Below are positions 34,396 to 43,744 of a stretch of DNA of 64,000 nucleotides, piece after piece. The DNA comes from RYN-122 sp963761655 (lineage in GTDB: Bacteria > Actinomycetota > Actinomycetes > Mycobacteriales > SCTD01). The position numbers were made by a program, and so were the translations under genes. Location: assembly GCA_963761655.1 (NCBI GenBank), contig CAVXHI010000001.1, positions 124,001 to 188,000 of the forward strand, read 5' to 3'. The notes under the pieces are model-generated. The model was given only the letters and a program-made list of their open reading frames with translations, was not told the DNA's origin and did not search any database. The first letter of the stretch is position 1. Each line of letters begins with the position of its first letter.

Positions 34396-35317
34396 CGTCC
34401 TCCTCGACGCGGTAGAGCGGACGGCGCTTCACCTCGTCGTAGACACGCCCGACGTACTCGCCGAGCACGCCGAGGCACAGCAGCTGCACCGCGCCGAGGA
34501 ACAGCACAGGCAGCGTGATCGAGGTCCATCCCGGGACGGCGTTGCCGGTCAGGCGCACCCCCAGCGCCCAGACTCCGAGCAGGAGAGCCAGCAGCGCGGA
34601 ACCGGTGCCGACACCGGTCGCCACGCGGAGCGGCGTGCTGCTGAAGGAGACCACGCTGTCGGACGCGAGGAGCACCATCTTGCGCAGGGTGTACTTGCCG
34701 ACGCCGGCCGCCCGCTCCTCACGACGGTGCTGCACAGTGGTGCTCGGGAAGCCGAGCAGCGGGATGAGGAGCCGGTAGACCTTGCGCTGCTCGGGCAGCG
34801 CCCTCAGCGCGGAGACCACCCTCCCGGACAGCAGGCGGAAGTCACCGGCGTGGCGCGGCAGCTCGACGCCCGTGAGCCGGCGCACTCCTCGGTAGTACGC
34901 GTCCGCGCTACGGCGCTTGACCCAGGTGTCGGCGGTCCGGTCCGGGCGCTGGGCGTAGACGACGTCGGCCCCTGCGGCCTGCGCAGCAGCCAGCATCTCC
35001 GGCACCATCTCGGGCGGGTCCTGGAGGTCGGCGTCCATGGTGACCACCCACTCGCCCCGGGCACGGTCGAGCCCGGCGGTCAGGGCCACCTGATGACCCG
35101 CGTTGCGCGCCAGCGGGACGACGACGACCTCGGGCCAGGCGAGAGCGATCGCGCGCAGGACCTCGCGAGTGCGGTCGGCGCTGCCGTCGTCGACGAACAG
35201 GACCTCGTACGCGTCGTCGCGCTCCTGCCGGAGAGCGTCGAGCACGGGTCGCAGCCGAGCGACGAGGAGCGGCAGCACGTCCTGCTCCTCGAAGACAGGC
35301 ACGACGACGCTGAGCAC
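34373..35317 (-). CDS. Polyprenyl-phosphate sugar synthase-like GT2 glycosyltransferase (DPM1/GtrB type)
   Basis: 314 residues. GT2 catalytic domain: MLSVVVPVFEEQDVLPLL, VLFVDDGSADRTREVL, VTMDADLQDPPEMVPEML (D-x-D-like metal site), HAGDFRLLSGRVVSAL, then YTLRKMVLLASDSVVSFSS and two C-terminal TM helices (GSALLALLLGVWALGVRL, SITLPVLFLGAVQLLCLGVLG) ending GRVYDEVKRRPLY. Such enzymes load a sugar onto undecaprenyl or decaprenyl phosphate, making the donor for neighbouring GT-C transferases. Divergent from the broken PIG-V-like gene (42 bases between starts) and convergent with the intact one. Confidence 0.9.
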   Translation of the reverse strand: MLSVVVPVFEEQDVLPLLVARLRPVLDALRQERDDAYEVLFVDDGSADRTREVLRAIALAWPEVVVVPLARNAGHQVALTAGLDRARGEWVVTMDADLQDPPEMVPEMLAAAQAAGADVVYAQRPDRTADTWVKRRSADAYYRGVRRLTGVELPRHAGDFRLLSGRVVSALRALPEQRKVYRLLIPLLGFPSTTVQHRREERAAGVGKYTLRKMVLLASDSVVSFSSTPLRVATGVGTGSALLALLLGVWALGVRLTGNAVPGWTSITLPVLFLGAVQLLCLGVLGEYVGRVYDEVKRRPLYRVEEDVTRATPP

Positions 35318-35359
35318 CGGCCGAGGCTACGGGAGCGCCGGCGGGGGCACAGGCCGGAC

Positions 35360-36489
35360 GTGCGACGCAGGGGAAGGGCCAGAGCGTGGTGGCAGGACAC
35401 CGCGGACCGCGAGGCGCTGACGGTGTGGGTGCTGTCGCGTCTGGCCCTGGTGGTGCTCACCCTGGTCGGTGCGTCCGCCCTGTCCGGCGCGCGCACCGGG
35501 CAGGTCCCGCCCCTGCTGTTCCGGTGGCAGCGGTGGGACGCGGACCTCTTCCGCAAGGTGGCCGAGTTCGGCTACCGGTCGGACGCCTACCCCGACGGGG
35601 CACCGAGGCCTTCTTCCCCGGGTTCCCGCTGGTGCTGCGGGCGGTCCGCGCCGTCGTGCCGCTCTGGTCGCTCTCCGGCCTCCTCATCAGCCTGGTCGCG
35701 GGCGCGTGGCGGTCGTGGCGCTGTCGGCGGCTGGCGGAGCTGGAAGGCGTCTCGGGCCGCACGCGGTCGCTCTGCTGGTGTCCTCGCCCTACGCGCTGTT
35801 CCTGTTGCGCCGGGTACTCCGAGTCGCTCTTCCTGGCCCTCGCCGTCCCGGCGTGGCTCGCGGCGCGTCGGACCGGTGGGCGCTCGCGGGCCTGCTCGCC
35901 GCGGGAGCGAGCACGGTCCGGGTGAACGGGCTGTTCCTCGGTTGCCCTCGCCGTGCTGTACGCGACCCGACGGCGCGCGCTCCGCCGCGAGGCCGCCTGG
36001 CTGCTGTTGCCGCTGCTGCCGCTGGTCGGCTACAGCCGCTTACCTCACCGCTCACCGGGGACTGGCTGCGCTGGACTGACGCCCAGCGCGAGGGCTGGGG
36101 TCGCCGCCTGACGCGGCCCTGGGACGCCCTGGTGCACACGCTCCCGGCTCGCGACCGACCCTCGGCTGGGGGCGGAGTACGCGCTGTCGCTACAGCGAGC
36201 GAGATCGTGTGGTGCTGATCGGGCTCGTCATGACCGTGCTGCTGGTCGCGCGTGCGCTGTGGGGGGAGGCGGACTACGTCGGCCTGTCGGTAGGACCGCG
36301 CTGGCGACCTCCACGTTCTACCTCTCGGTGTCCCGCGCGACGCTGCTCTGGTTCCCGCTCTGGCTGCTGCTCGCCGGTGCCGCGGCGAGGCGTTCCTGGG
36401 TGCGCCCGCTCTGGTGCGCGACGGCAGTCCGCGCCGCTCATGGCGATGCTCGCGCTGACGTGGCATGTCGGGCCGCCTGGGTCGGCTGA
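35360..36489 (+). pseudogene. PIG-V-like membrane glycosyltransferase broken by about a dozen 1-base indels
   Basis: From GTG 35360 the frame reads like the intact gene at 33205 (LLFRWQRWDADLFRKVAEFG) and then shifts repeatedly. TEAFFPGFPLVLRAV appears in another frame after ~35600; later pieces VALLVSSPYALFL (~35766-35803), CAGYSESLFLALAVPAWLA, DRWALAGLLAAGAS, ALAVLYATRRRALRREAAW, DWLRWTDAQREGWG, ATDPRLGAEYALS, VLIGLVMTVLLVARALWGEA and TSTFYLSVSRATLLWFPLW each need a new frame, about one change per 80-100 bases. The amino-acid sequence between shifts is well preserved with normal codon use and few stop codons. This is unlike old decay. It is either a very recent pseudogene or a badly sequenced patch. 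The 3' end overlaps the convergent GT87 gene. Confidence 0.8.
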
Positions 36490-37715
36490 CCGACGTCGGC
36501 GTCGTCGTCGAGGGCCGACCGCGAGCGCAGGAAGACGACGAACAGCAGCACCAGCATGACGGCGCGGCCCCACACGCCGATGACGACCATCTGCTTGGGG
36601 ATCCCGAAGTCCTCGCCCTGCCCCAGCCCGTAGAACCAGCGGAACAGCCCGACGTAGAGGACGGCGTCGAACGTGAGGTAGGCGGCGACCCAGCCCCAGC
36701 GGAGCCTCAGCAGCGCGAAGAAGGGCAGCAGCCACAGCGCGAACTGCGGGCTGTGGGCCTTGTTCAGGAGCATGAACGCGCACAGCAGGGAGCCGGACAC
36801 CTGCACGAACGGGTAGCGGCCCGGGCGGGTCCAGCCGTACGCGAGGGCCGCGGCGAAGGCGGCGAGCAGCAGCACGGGGACGAGGCGGTTCAGCTGGTCG
36901 GTGGTCAGCCGCTCCCCGGCCCAGAACCAGATGCTGTTGCTCGTGACGTCCGCACCTCGGCGCCCCTGGAAGGCGTACGGGGCCCACCAGCCGTCCCGGT
37001 TGACCAGCGCGAAGGGGGCGTTGAGCAGGGCGAAGGCGCCGGCGGCAGCGCCCACCACGAGGGCCGCGCCCCGGCGGTCGCCCGCCTTCCAGCGCTCGAG
37101 GGCGAGCGGCAGGACGAAGAAGCCGGGCCACGTCTTGAGGCTCGCCCCGACGGCGAGCAGCACGGCCGCGCGCACGGTGTGGCCGCGCCACCACGCGTGG
37201 AAGGCGGCCACGGCCGCGCACACGACGAGCAGGTCCCAGTTGTGGAACGAGTACCAGACGAGCGGTGGCGCGAGGGCGTACACGAGTGCCCGCCAGCGGA
37301 CCATCTGCACGAGGAGGAAGGCGGTGAGCAGCGAGAAGGGCGTCAGCAGGACGGCCGTGCTCGTGAGGTAGCCGCCGTCGGACGACACCGGCAGAGCCGC
37401 CACCCACGCGAACAGCCCGGTGAGCACCGGGTACTCGATGACCCCCCCGGACAGGTTCCCGGCCTCGTCGAGCCGCCCCTCGACGTAGGGGAAGCGCTTC
37501 TCGCCCAGGCCGCGGTTCGTGTAGAGCACCTGCACGTCGTTGCTGCAGAGCAGGCGGTCCCGGTCGGCGTTGTAGTCCTCGATGCACTGCGCCTTGAGGG
37601 CGTAGCCGAGGACCGTCAGGACGCTCGTGACCAGGAGCACCAGGGCCAGCGTCCTGCGGTGCGACGCGGTCGCGCCGAGGGCGGGGCGGGCAGCTGGCTG
37701 CGGCGGCGCGGTCAC
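36438..37715 (-). CDS. Polytopic membrane glycosyltransferase, GT87/DUF2029 type (paralogue)
   Basis: 425 residues, ~10 TM helices. Paralogue of the protein at 31556: CIEDYNADRDRLLCSNDVQV after TM1, GVIEYPVLTGLFAWVAAL, WYSFHNWDLLVVCAAV, SLKTWPGFFVLPLAL, NKAHSPQFALWLLPF. The shared N-W-D-L and E-Y-P-V blocks mark the GT87 family of polyprenyl-P-mannose or -arabinose dependent enzymes. Overlaps the end of the shattered gene by 52 bases and is followed, on the same strand upstream, by the PGRP amidase gene (19-base gap), suggesting co-transcription with a wall enzyme. Confidence 0.85.
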   Translation of the reverse strand: MTAPPQPAARPALGATASHRRTLALVLLVTSVLTVLGYALKAQCIEDYNADRDRLLCSNDVQVLYTNRGLGEKRFPYVEGRLDEAGNLSGGVIEYPVLTGLFAWVAALPVSSDGGYLTSTAVLLTPFSLLTAFLLVQMVRWRALVYALAPPLVWYSFHNWDLLVVCAAVAAFHAWWRGHTVRAAVLLAVGASLKTWPGFFVLPLALERWKAGDRRGAALVVGAAAGAFALLNAPFALVNRDGWWAPYAFQGRRGADVTSNSIWFWAGERLTTDQLNRLVPVLLLAAFAAALAYGWTRPGRYPFVQVSGSLLCAFMLLNKAHSPQFALWLLPFFALLRLRWGWVAAYLTFDAVLYVGLFRWFYGLGQGEDFGIPKQMVVIGVWGRAVMLVLLFVVFLRSRSALDDDADVGQPTQAARHATSARASP

Positions 37716-37734
37716 GCGGGCAAGGCTAGGGGCG

Positions 37735-39099
37735 TCAGCCGGTCGGGGCGGTGACCCGGATCGTCCCCGAGCGGCGCGACGCCGGGTGGACGCCGTCGTC
37801 GGCGACGACGGTCCAGGTGTACGTGCCCGGCGGGGCCGGCAGGACGGCGGGCTGACCCTCGGCGAGCGGCACGAGGCCGAGCCAGGTCAGCGACGGCGCC
37901 GTCCCGACGCCGTCCGCGTTCGCGACGACGAGCCCGGCGCGGTCGCGCAGGGCCACCCGCCAGGGCGACTCCGCGGAGAGCGTGCCGGTGATGGTGGCGG
38001 GGGCGGCGACGCCGGGGACGGGCTGCACGACGTCGACCGAGACGACCCGGGGGGCCGGGCCGAGCAGCGTCAGGGCGTCGGTGCGGAGCTCGGAGAGGTG
38101 GTCCATGAGGACGCCGGGGCAGGCCGTCGTGCCGGTCTCCTTGTGCCCGAACACCCGCTTGAGCGTGACGCTCTGCCCGCTGCGGTACTTGGGCGAGCCG
38201 CCGCTGCGCAGGGTGACGCTGCTGGTGGGGTCGAAGCTCCAGGTGGAGGCGGCGAAGGCGGTCACCCGGGTGAGGGCGGCGAGCGCCGCGGGGGTCGGGT
38301 CGGCGCGGGTCATGTCGCCGATGAGCGAGACCCCGAGGGTGCCGGTGTTGAAGCCCTGGGCGTGCGCGCCGATGACCGCGCGGCCGATGCCCCCGGCCCG
38401 GCCCTCCCAGACGCCGCCGTACTTGTCGACGACGAGGTTGTAGCCGAGGTCGCTCCAGCCGCGGCTCTTCACGTGGTACGCGTAGTCGGCCCGGAGGATC
38501 CGCGGGACCTCGGCGCGGGTGTAGTCGTTCCCGTTCGCCGTGTGGTGGACGGTGACGGCCTTGACGGTGGACGCGTAGTCGGGGCTGCCGGAGCGGGCCG
38601 ACTCGTCGGCGCCCCAGTCCGCCCGGCTGCCGACGGAGCCGAGCACCCCGTAGGACGACGCCGCCTCGGCCCGGCCGCCGGTCAGCCCGCGCACCGTGCG
38701 GGCCACGCCGTCGGTGACCCGGACGAGCTGCAGGCCCTTCGCGGTGCCCTTCACGTCGAGCTGCACGCGGTCGGCGCCGGTGGGCCGCCACAGCGGGTCG
38801 GTGCCGGGCCGGGTGTGCACGCGCTCGGTCGGCTCCGGCTCGAGGCTGTCGTCCTCGACGGCGCTCCAGGCGGTCCACCCGCGGGCCGTGTGCCAGCGGG
38901 CCCTCACCCGGGTCGTGCCCGAGGTCCAGGTGAGGCCGACCAGCCGCTCGTCAGTGAGCGACGCCGTCGTCGTGCCGAGCGCGACGTCGACCGTGCGCAG
39001 CAGCGGGGTGACGACCGGGACCGACGGCGCGGCCAGCGAGGGCAGCGCCGGGGCGAGGAGCACCGCGGCCACCAGGGCCGCGACTCGGGTGGTGCGCAC
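37735..39099 (-). CDS. Secreted PGRP/Amidase_2-type N-acetylmuramoyl-L-alanine amidase
   Basis: 454 residues. Signal peptide (MRTTRVAALVAAVLLAPALPSLA), an N-terminal beta-rich region (residues ~30-150), then a PGRP/Amidase_2 domain: GSRADWGADESARSG, KAVTVHHTANGNDYTRAEVP (first zinc His), YHVKSRGWSDLGYNLVVDKY, GAHAQGFNTGTLGVSLIGD, FGHKETGTTACPG (second His, Cys ligand). The C-terminal ~90 residues form an Ig-like/FlgD-type beta domain (PATITGTLSAESPWRVALRD). It cuts the MurNAc-L-Ala bond of peptidoglycan. Widespread in actinobacteria as a large exported amidase. Divergent from the penicillin-acylase-family gene, with 145 bases between starts. Confidence 0.92.
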   Translation of the reverse strand: MRTTRVAALVAAVLLAPALPSLAAPSVPVVTPLLRTVDVALGTTTASLTDERLVGLTWTSGTTRVRARWHTARGWTAWSAVEDDSLEPEPTERVHTRPGTDPLWRPTGADRVQLDVKGTAKGLQLVRVTDGVARTVRGLTGGRAEAASSYGVLGSVGSRADWGADESARSGSPDYASTVKAVTVHHTANGNDYTRAEVPRILRADYAYHVKSRGWSDLGYNLVVDKYGGVWEGRAGGIGRAVIGAHAQGFNTGTLGVSLIGDMTRADPTPAALAALTRVTAFAASTWSFDPTSSVTLRSGGSPKYRSGQSVTLKRVFGHKETGTTACPGVLMDHLSELRTDALTLLGPAPRVVSVDVVQPVPGVAAPATITGTLSAESPWRVALRDRAGLVVANADGVGTAPSLTWLGLVPLAEGQPAVLPAPPGTYTWTVVADDGVHPASRRSGTIRVTAPTG

Positions 39100-39244
39100 G
39101 CGCGGGCCTTCCGACAGGACGTCCGGCCGGATCAGGCCTTCTCGGGGCAGACTGCCTCACAGCGGGGTGTGCGACAACCCACACGCGGGTACTGCTCCGT
39201 GTCACGCTGGCGGCTCGCCCGTCCCGCCGTGCTGTGGAGCCCCC

Positions 39245-41974
39245 GTGCCTGCTCGTCCCCGTCCTGCCCGCCTCGTCGGGTCCGCGCTGTGCGCCGTGCT
39301 GGGGCTGGCCGCCGTCGCTGCCGCTCCCGCGCTCGCTGCGACGCCGCCGACCGCCGCGGAGCGGGCCGCCGCCCCCGACGCCGGCGCCGTGCTGAACATC
39401 CTCCCGCCCGGCAGCAACGGCACGACGACGGCCGCGCAGGCGGCGGCCTTCCAGGCCGGCGGCCAGCGGCCGGACAACAGCGTCGACCAGCTCGAGATGT
39501 ACGACGCCCTCAACAAGCTCGGCACCGGGATGCTGAAGGAGGCCGACCTCACGAAGTACTTCAAGGACGGCTCGCTCGGCGTCGACCCGGCCGACGTCGT
39601 GCGGACCTACGCGCCCCGCGACGGCGTGACCGTCCTGCGCGACAGGTTCGGCGTCCCCCACGTCTACGGCACCACCTACGACGACACCGCCTTCGGCGCC
39701 GGCTACGTCGGGACCGAGGACCGGATGTTCCTCACCGACGTCCTGCGGCACACCGGCGCGGCCCGGATGGCGGAGTTCCTCGGCCCCTCCCCGGCCAACA
39801 TCGCCATGGACGTCAGCCAGCTCAGGGCGGCGGCGTACACGCGCGAGGAGGCCGCCGCGCAGGTGGCCGCCCTGCCGAAGCGCTACGGCGCGGAGGGCCA
39901 GAAGCTGGTCGACGCCCTGTCCGCCTTCGTCGCCGGCATCAACGCCGCCCAGGACGCGCTCTGCCCGGTGCTCGTCGCCCCGACCTGCCCGGTCGAGTAC
40001 GCCGCCCTGCAGCAGATGCCCACCCCCTACGAGCCGGCCGACGTCGTGTTCATCGCCTCGCTCGTCGGCGGCATCTTCGGCCGCGGCGGCGGCGGGGAGG
40101 CCGACAACGCCGCCTTCCTGCAGAAGCTCGTGGCGAAGTACGGCGTCACCGGGGGCCGCCAGCGGTTCGACGACCTGCGCGAGCGCGACGACCCCGAGGC
40201 GCCGATCACCGTCCCCACGCGCTTCCCCTACGACGTCCCCGGCAAGGTCGACCCGGCCGCCGTCGGGCTGCCCCGGCTCGGCGCCCCGACGGCGTCCGGC
40301 ACCGGCGACGTCGAGGGCGCGTCGTCGTCCTCGTCGCCGTCCGCGACCCCGCTGTCCGCCCCGACCGCGGTCGACGGCCCGCTGGGCAAGATCGACCTCG
40401 GCCCCGCCCTGCACAAGAGCGGCATGAGCAACGCCCTGCTGGTCGACGCGAAGCACTCGGCCGCCGGCCACCCGACCGTCGTGTTCGGCCCGCAGACCGG
40501 CTACTTCGCCCCGCAGCTGCTCACCGAGGTCGACCTGCACGGGCCCGGGGTGGCCGCGCGCGGCGTCTCCTTCGCCGGGACGCAGCTGATCGTCGAGCTC
40601 GGTCACGGGGTCGACTACGCGTGGTCCGCGACGTCGTCCGGCAGCGACAACGTCGACGTCGTCCTGGACCGCCTGTGCAACGCCGACGGCTCGAAGGCCA
40701 CGATCCAGAGCACCGGCTACCTCGTCGGCACGGCCTGCACGCCCCTCGACGCCTACACGCACAGCCAGACCGCCAAGCCCTCCGCGGGGGGCACCGGCCT
40801 GCCGCAGCAGATCGACCTGCAGGTCCTGCGCACCCGCCACGGCATCGTCCAGTCCCGCACGACCACCACCACCGGGGTGCCGGTCGCCGTCGTCGTCCAG
40901 CGCTCCACCTACGGCGCCGAGTTCGACTCCGCCATCGGCTTCGCCCGCGTGAACGACCCCGGCTACGTCAAGAGCGCCAAGGACTTCCAGCGCGCCTTCG
41001 CCGGCGTCGACTACACGTTCAACTGGTTCTACGCCGACAGCAAGGACATCGCGTTCTTCTCCTCCGGCCGCCTGCCGCTGCGGGCCCGCGGCGTCGACCC
41101 GTCGTTCCCGCGCTACGGCGACCCCAAGTGGGACTGGAAGGGCTTCCTCGCCGACGCCGGCCACCCGCAGGCCGTCAACCCGCCCGCGGGCTACATGGTC
41201 AACTGGAACAACCGGACCGCCCCCGGCTTCTCGGGCAACGACCAGCAGTACGGGTACGGCTCGGTCTACCGGTCGCTGTCGCTGCAGGAGCGGGTGCTCT
41301 ACCGGATGCGCGGCGGCAAGAAGGTCACGAAGACCGGGCTGGTCGACGCCATGCTCGACGCCGCCACGGTCGACGTCCGGGGTCAGCAGCTGCTGCCCGA
41401 GCTGCTCGCCGTCCTGGGCGACGACCCCGCGCTCAAGCCCGCGACCGACCTGCTGCGCACCTGGAACCGGCTCGGGTCGCACCGCGAGGACCGCGAGCGC
41501 GACGGCGCCTACACGCTGCAGGCCGCCGTCGCGCTGATGGACGCCTGGTACCCCGCGATGGCCAAGGACGTCCTGCGCGGCGGCCTCGGCAGCCTCGTCG
41601 ACGCCGTCCCCGGCAAGCTCGACGACTCCCCGCGCCTCGGGCTCGGCTCCGCCTACAACGACGTCGGCTGGTACGGCTACGTCGACAAGGACCTGCGCCA
41701 GGTGCTCGGCCGGCCCGTCAAGGGCCGCTACTCACGCACCTACTGCGGCGGCGGGACGCTCGCCGGCTGCCGGAAGGTCCTGCGGGCCTCGCTGGCGAAG
41801 GCGGTCCAGGCCGAGGTCGCGCGGCAGGGCGTCACCTCGGTGACGGCGCTGACCTACGACAAGCACCTCGACGACATCCGCTCGACGACGGCCGGCGTCG
41901 TCGGGGTGCCGGACATCGACTGGCAGAACCGGCCGACGTTCCAGCAGGTCGTGCTGTTCACCCGGCGACGGTGA
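39245..41974 (+). CDS. Secreted penicillin acylase family protein (Ntn hydrolase)
   Basis: 909 residues from GTG 39245. Signal peptide (LVGSALCAVLGLAAVAAAPALA) is followed by the alpha chain with VTVLRDRFGVPHVYGTTYDD and AGYVGTEDRMFLTDVLRHT. Autocatalytic cleavage is expected before Ser395 (GM|SNALLVDAKHS), which becomes the N-terminal nucleophile; the beta-chain FGPQTGYFAPQLLTEVDLHG and the Asn/Arg region NWNNRTAPGFS follow. Family members hydrolyse amide bonds of beta-lactam side chains, acyl-homoserine lactones or lipopeptides. No substrate can be assigned. A Ser/Ala/Pro-rich spacer (residues ~350-385) matches the removable linker peptide. Its TGA is followed directly by the TCA (stop) of the convergent nfo gene. 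Confidence 0.9.
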   Translation: MPARPRPARLVGSALCAVLGLAAVAAAPALAATPPTAAERAAAPDAGAVLNILPPGSNGTTTAAQAAAFQAGGQRPDNSVDQLEMYDALNKLGTGMLKEADLTKYFKDGSLGVDPADVVRTYAPRDGVTVLRDRFGVPHVYGTTYDDTAFGAGYVGTEDRMFLTDVLRHTGAARMAEFLGPSPANIAMDVSQLRAAAYTREEAAAQVAALPKRYGAEGQKLVDALSAFVAGINAAQDALCPVLVAPTCPVEYAALQQMPTPYEPADVVFIASLVGGIFGRGGGGEADNAAFLQKLVAKYGVTGGRQRFDDLRERDDPEAPITVPTRFPYDVPGKVDPAAVGLPRLGAPTASGTGDVEGASSSSSPSATPLSAPTAVDGPLGKIDLGPALHKSGMSNALLVDAKHSAAGHPTVVFGPQTGYFAPQLLTEVDLHGPGVAARGVSFAGTQLIVELGHGVDYAWSATSSGSDNVDVVLDRLCNADGSKATIQSTGYLVGTACTPLDAYTHSQTAKPSAGGTGLPQQIDLQVLRTRHGIVQSRTTTTTGVPVAVVVQRSTYGAEFDSAIGFARVNDPGYVKSAKDFQRAFAGVDYTFNWFYADSKDIAFFSSGRLPLRARGVDPSFPRYGDPKWDWKGFLADAGHPQAVNPPAGYMVNWNNRTAPGFSGNDQQYGYGSVYRSLSLQERVLYRMRGGKKVTKTGLVDAMLDAATVDVRGQQLLPELLAVLGDDPALKPATDLLRTWNRLGSHREDRERDGAYTLQAAVALMDAWYPAMAKDVLRGGLGSLVDAVPGKLDDSPRLGLGSAYNDVGWYGYVDKDLRQVLGRPVKGRYSRTYCGGGTLAGCRKVLRASLAKAVQAEVARQGVTSVTALTYDKHLDDIRSTTAGVVGVPDIDWQNRPTFQQVVLFTRRR

Positions 41975-42736
41975 TCAGGGACTGCTGAGCCTGTCCCTGA
42001 GGAAGGCGATGTCGGCGGCCTGACCCTCGGCGCCGCCCGGCGTCTCGCAGACGACGGGCGCGCCGGCGGCCTCGACGACCGCCACCAGGGCGTCCGGGTC
42101 GATCTCGCCGTTGCCGAAGTTGGCGTGCCGGTCGGCGCCCGAGCCGAAGGCGTCGCGGGAGTCGTTGGCGTGGACGAGGTCGATCCGGCCGGTGATGGCC
42201 TTCACCCGGTCGACCAGGCCGACCAGCTCCTCGCCGCCGGCGTGCGCGTGGCAGGTGTCCAGGCAGAAGCCCACGCCCTCGAAGCCCCCGACGGCGTCCC
42301 ACAGCCGGTCGATGGCGTCGAGCCGGCGAGCCATCGCGAGGTCCCCGCCCGCGGTGTTCTCGATGAGGACCGGCAGCGGGCACTCCATCCGCTGGAACGT
42401 CTTCACCCAGTTGTCGATCCCGGTCGCGGGGTCGTCGCCCTTGACCACGTGCCCCCCGTGCACGACGAGCCCCTTGGCACCGAGGGCGGCGGCCGCGGTG
42501 GCGTGCTGCAGCAGGATCTTGCGGCTCGGCACCCGGACCTTGTTGTTCGACGTCGCGACGTTCACGATGTACGGCGCGTGCACGTACAGGTCGACGCCGG
42601 TGTCCGCCCGGACGTCGGGCACCACCGGCGCCTTCCAGCCCTGCGGGTCGCCGAGGAAGAACTGCACGAGGTCGGCCCCTCGCGCGGCGGCCTCCGCCAG
42701 GGGGTCGGTCTGGTCGACGTGGGCACCGATCTTCAT
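41975..42736 (-). CDS. nfo: Endonuclease IV (AP endonuclease)
   Basis: 253 residues. Xylose-isomerase-like TIM barrel of AP endonuclease family 2: KIGAHVDQTDPLAEA, YVHAPYIVNVATSNNKVR, GLVVHGGHV, LIENTAGGDLAMA, GFCLDTCHAHAGG, LVHANDSRDAFGSGADRHAN, CETPGG; the His, Glu and Asp ligands of the tri-zinc centre are all present. It incises DNA 5' to abasic sites in base-excision repair. The length is a little short compared with E. coli Nfo (285), as is common in actinobacteria. The stop codon abuts the acylase-family stop. Confidence 0.93.
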   Translation of the reverse strand: MKIGAHVDQTDPLAEAAARGADLVQFFLGDPQGWKAPVVPDVRADTGVDLYVHAPYIVNVATSNNKVRVPSRKILLQHATAAAALGAKGLVVHGGHVVKGDDPATGIDNWVKTFQRMECPLPVLIENTAGGDLAMARRLDAIDRLWDAVGGFEGVGFCLDTCHAHAGGEELVGLVDRVKAITGRIDLVHANDSRDAFGSGADRHANFGNGEIDPDALVAVVEAAGAPVVCETPGGAEGQAADIAFLRDRLSSP

Positions 42737-42778
42737 GCGTCGACCCTAGGCGGGGCCCCGGGTGCGACGATGGTGCTC

Positions 42779-43639
42779 ATGCGTGTCCGCTCCGTCCTGC
42801 TCGTGCCCGTGCTGTCCCTGCTCGCCGTCCTCGGGGCGGTCACGCCCGCGCACGCCGCCGTCGTCGACGTCCAGCTCACCCAGGACGGCCCGCAGCCGCA
42901 GCAGCTCAGGGTGCAGCCGGGCGACTCCGTCCGGTTCGTCAACACCGACACGTTCGTGCACCGCGTCATGAGCGACAGCAGCGGCTGGGCGTTCGGCCCC
43001 GAGACCGTCGTCCCGGGGGAGTCCTACACGGTGGAGCCGGCGCTGACGAAGCCCGGCACCTACGCCTACCGGGGCGCCGGCCTGGACCTGTTCCGCGGCA
43101 CGGTCGTGGTCCCCGGGGCGACCGCCTCGGCCTCCCCGTCCCGGTCCGCCTCGCCCGCGCCCGCGCCCGCTCCCAGCGCCACGGTGTCCGCGTCCCCCGG
43201 CGCCTCCGCGTCGCCGAGCGGCACGGCCACCCCCGGCCCGGCGTCCACCGGCGGCACCGGCAGCGTCCAGGGCCCCCCGCCCCTGGCCGGCGGCAGCTTC
43301 CAGGACCTCTCGCCCGCTCCGCTCGCCGGCGGGCCGGCGCCCCAGGTCGCCCCCGGGGAGGGCCCGCTGACCGGGACGGCCGCCGACCCGCTGGCCGGAC
43401 AGCTGCTCACCCCCGGACCCTCGACCGGGGCCGACGGACCCGGGCCCGACGTCGCCGCCCCAGACGGGCAGACCGCGCAGGCCGCGCCCGGCAGTCTCGC
43501 CAGCCCGGTCGAGGCCCGGCGCTACGGGCTCCCCCTGGCGCTGGCCGGCGTGCTGCTCACCGGCGTCGTCTCGCTGCTGGTCCGGCTGCTGCTGGCCGAG
43601 GCGCCGTCGGCGGCCGTTCCTGTCGGGGGCCCGGCCTAG
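42779..43639 (+). CDS. Secreted cupredoxin-fold protein lacking copper ligands, Ser/Pro-rich stalk and C-terminal TM
   Basis: 286 residues from ATG 42779 (in-frame ATG 42770 is an alternative; neither has a clear ribosome-binding site). Signal peptide (VLLVPVLSLLAVLGAVTPAHA), then a plastocyanin-like domain of ~90 residues (LRVQPGDSVRFVNTDTFVHRV, PGTYAYRGAGLDLFRGTVVV). Only the first His (FVHRV) of a type-1 copper site remains; Cys, second His and Met are missing, so copper binding is unlikely. A long Ser/Pro/Ala-rich region follows and a C-terminal TM helix (LPLALAGVLLTGVVSLLVRLLL). Probably a surface-displayed structural or binding protein; the function is unknown. Confidence 0.75.
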   Translation: MRVRSVLLVPVLSLLAVLGAVTPAHAAVVDVQLTQDGPQPQQLRVQPGDSVRFVNTDTFVHRVMSDSSGWAFGPETVVPGESYTVEPALTKPGTYAYRGAGLDLFRGTVVVPGATASASPSRSASPAPAPAPSATVSASPGASASPSGTATPGPASTGGTGSVQGPPPLAGGSFQDLSPAPLAGGPAPQVAPGEGPLTGTAADPLAGQLLTPGPSTGADGPGPDVAAPDGQTAQAAPGSLASPVEARRYGLPLALAGVLLTGVVSLLVRLLLAEAPSAAVPVGGPA

Positions 43640-43744
43640 CGTCCGACGGGTGCACCCGCTCCCGCTTCCCGCCCCGGTCGACGCGCCGGGGGACGCGTCC
43701 TCCACTGGTAGCGTGCGCAGGTTTGCTGACGCGAACACCCTCCT

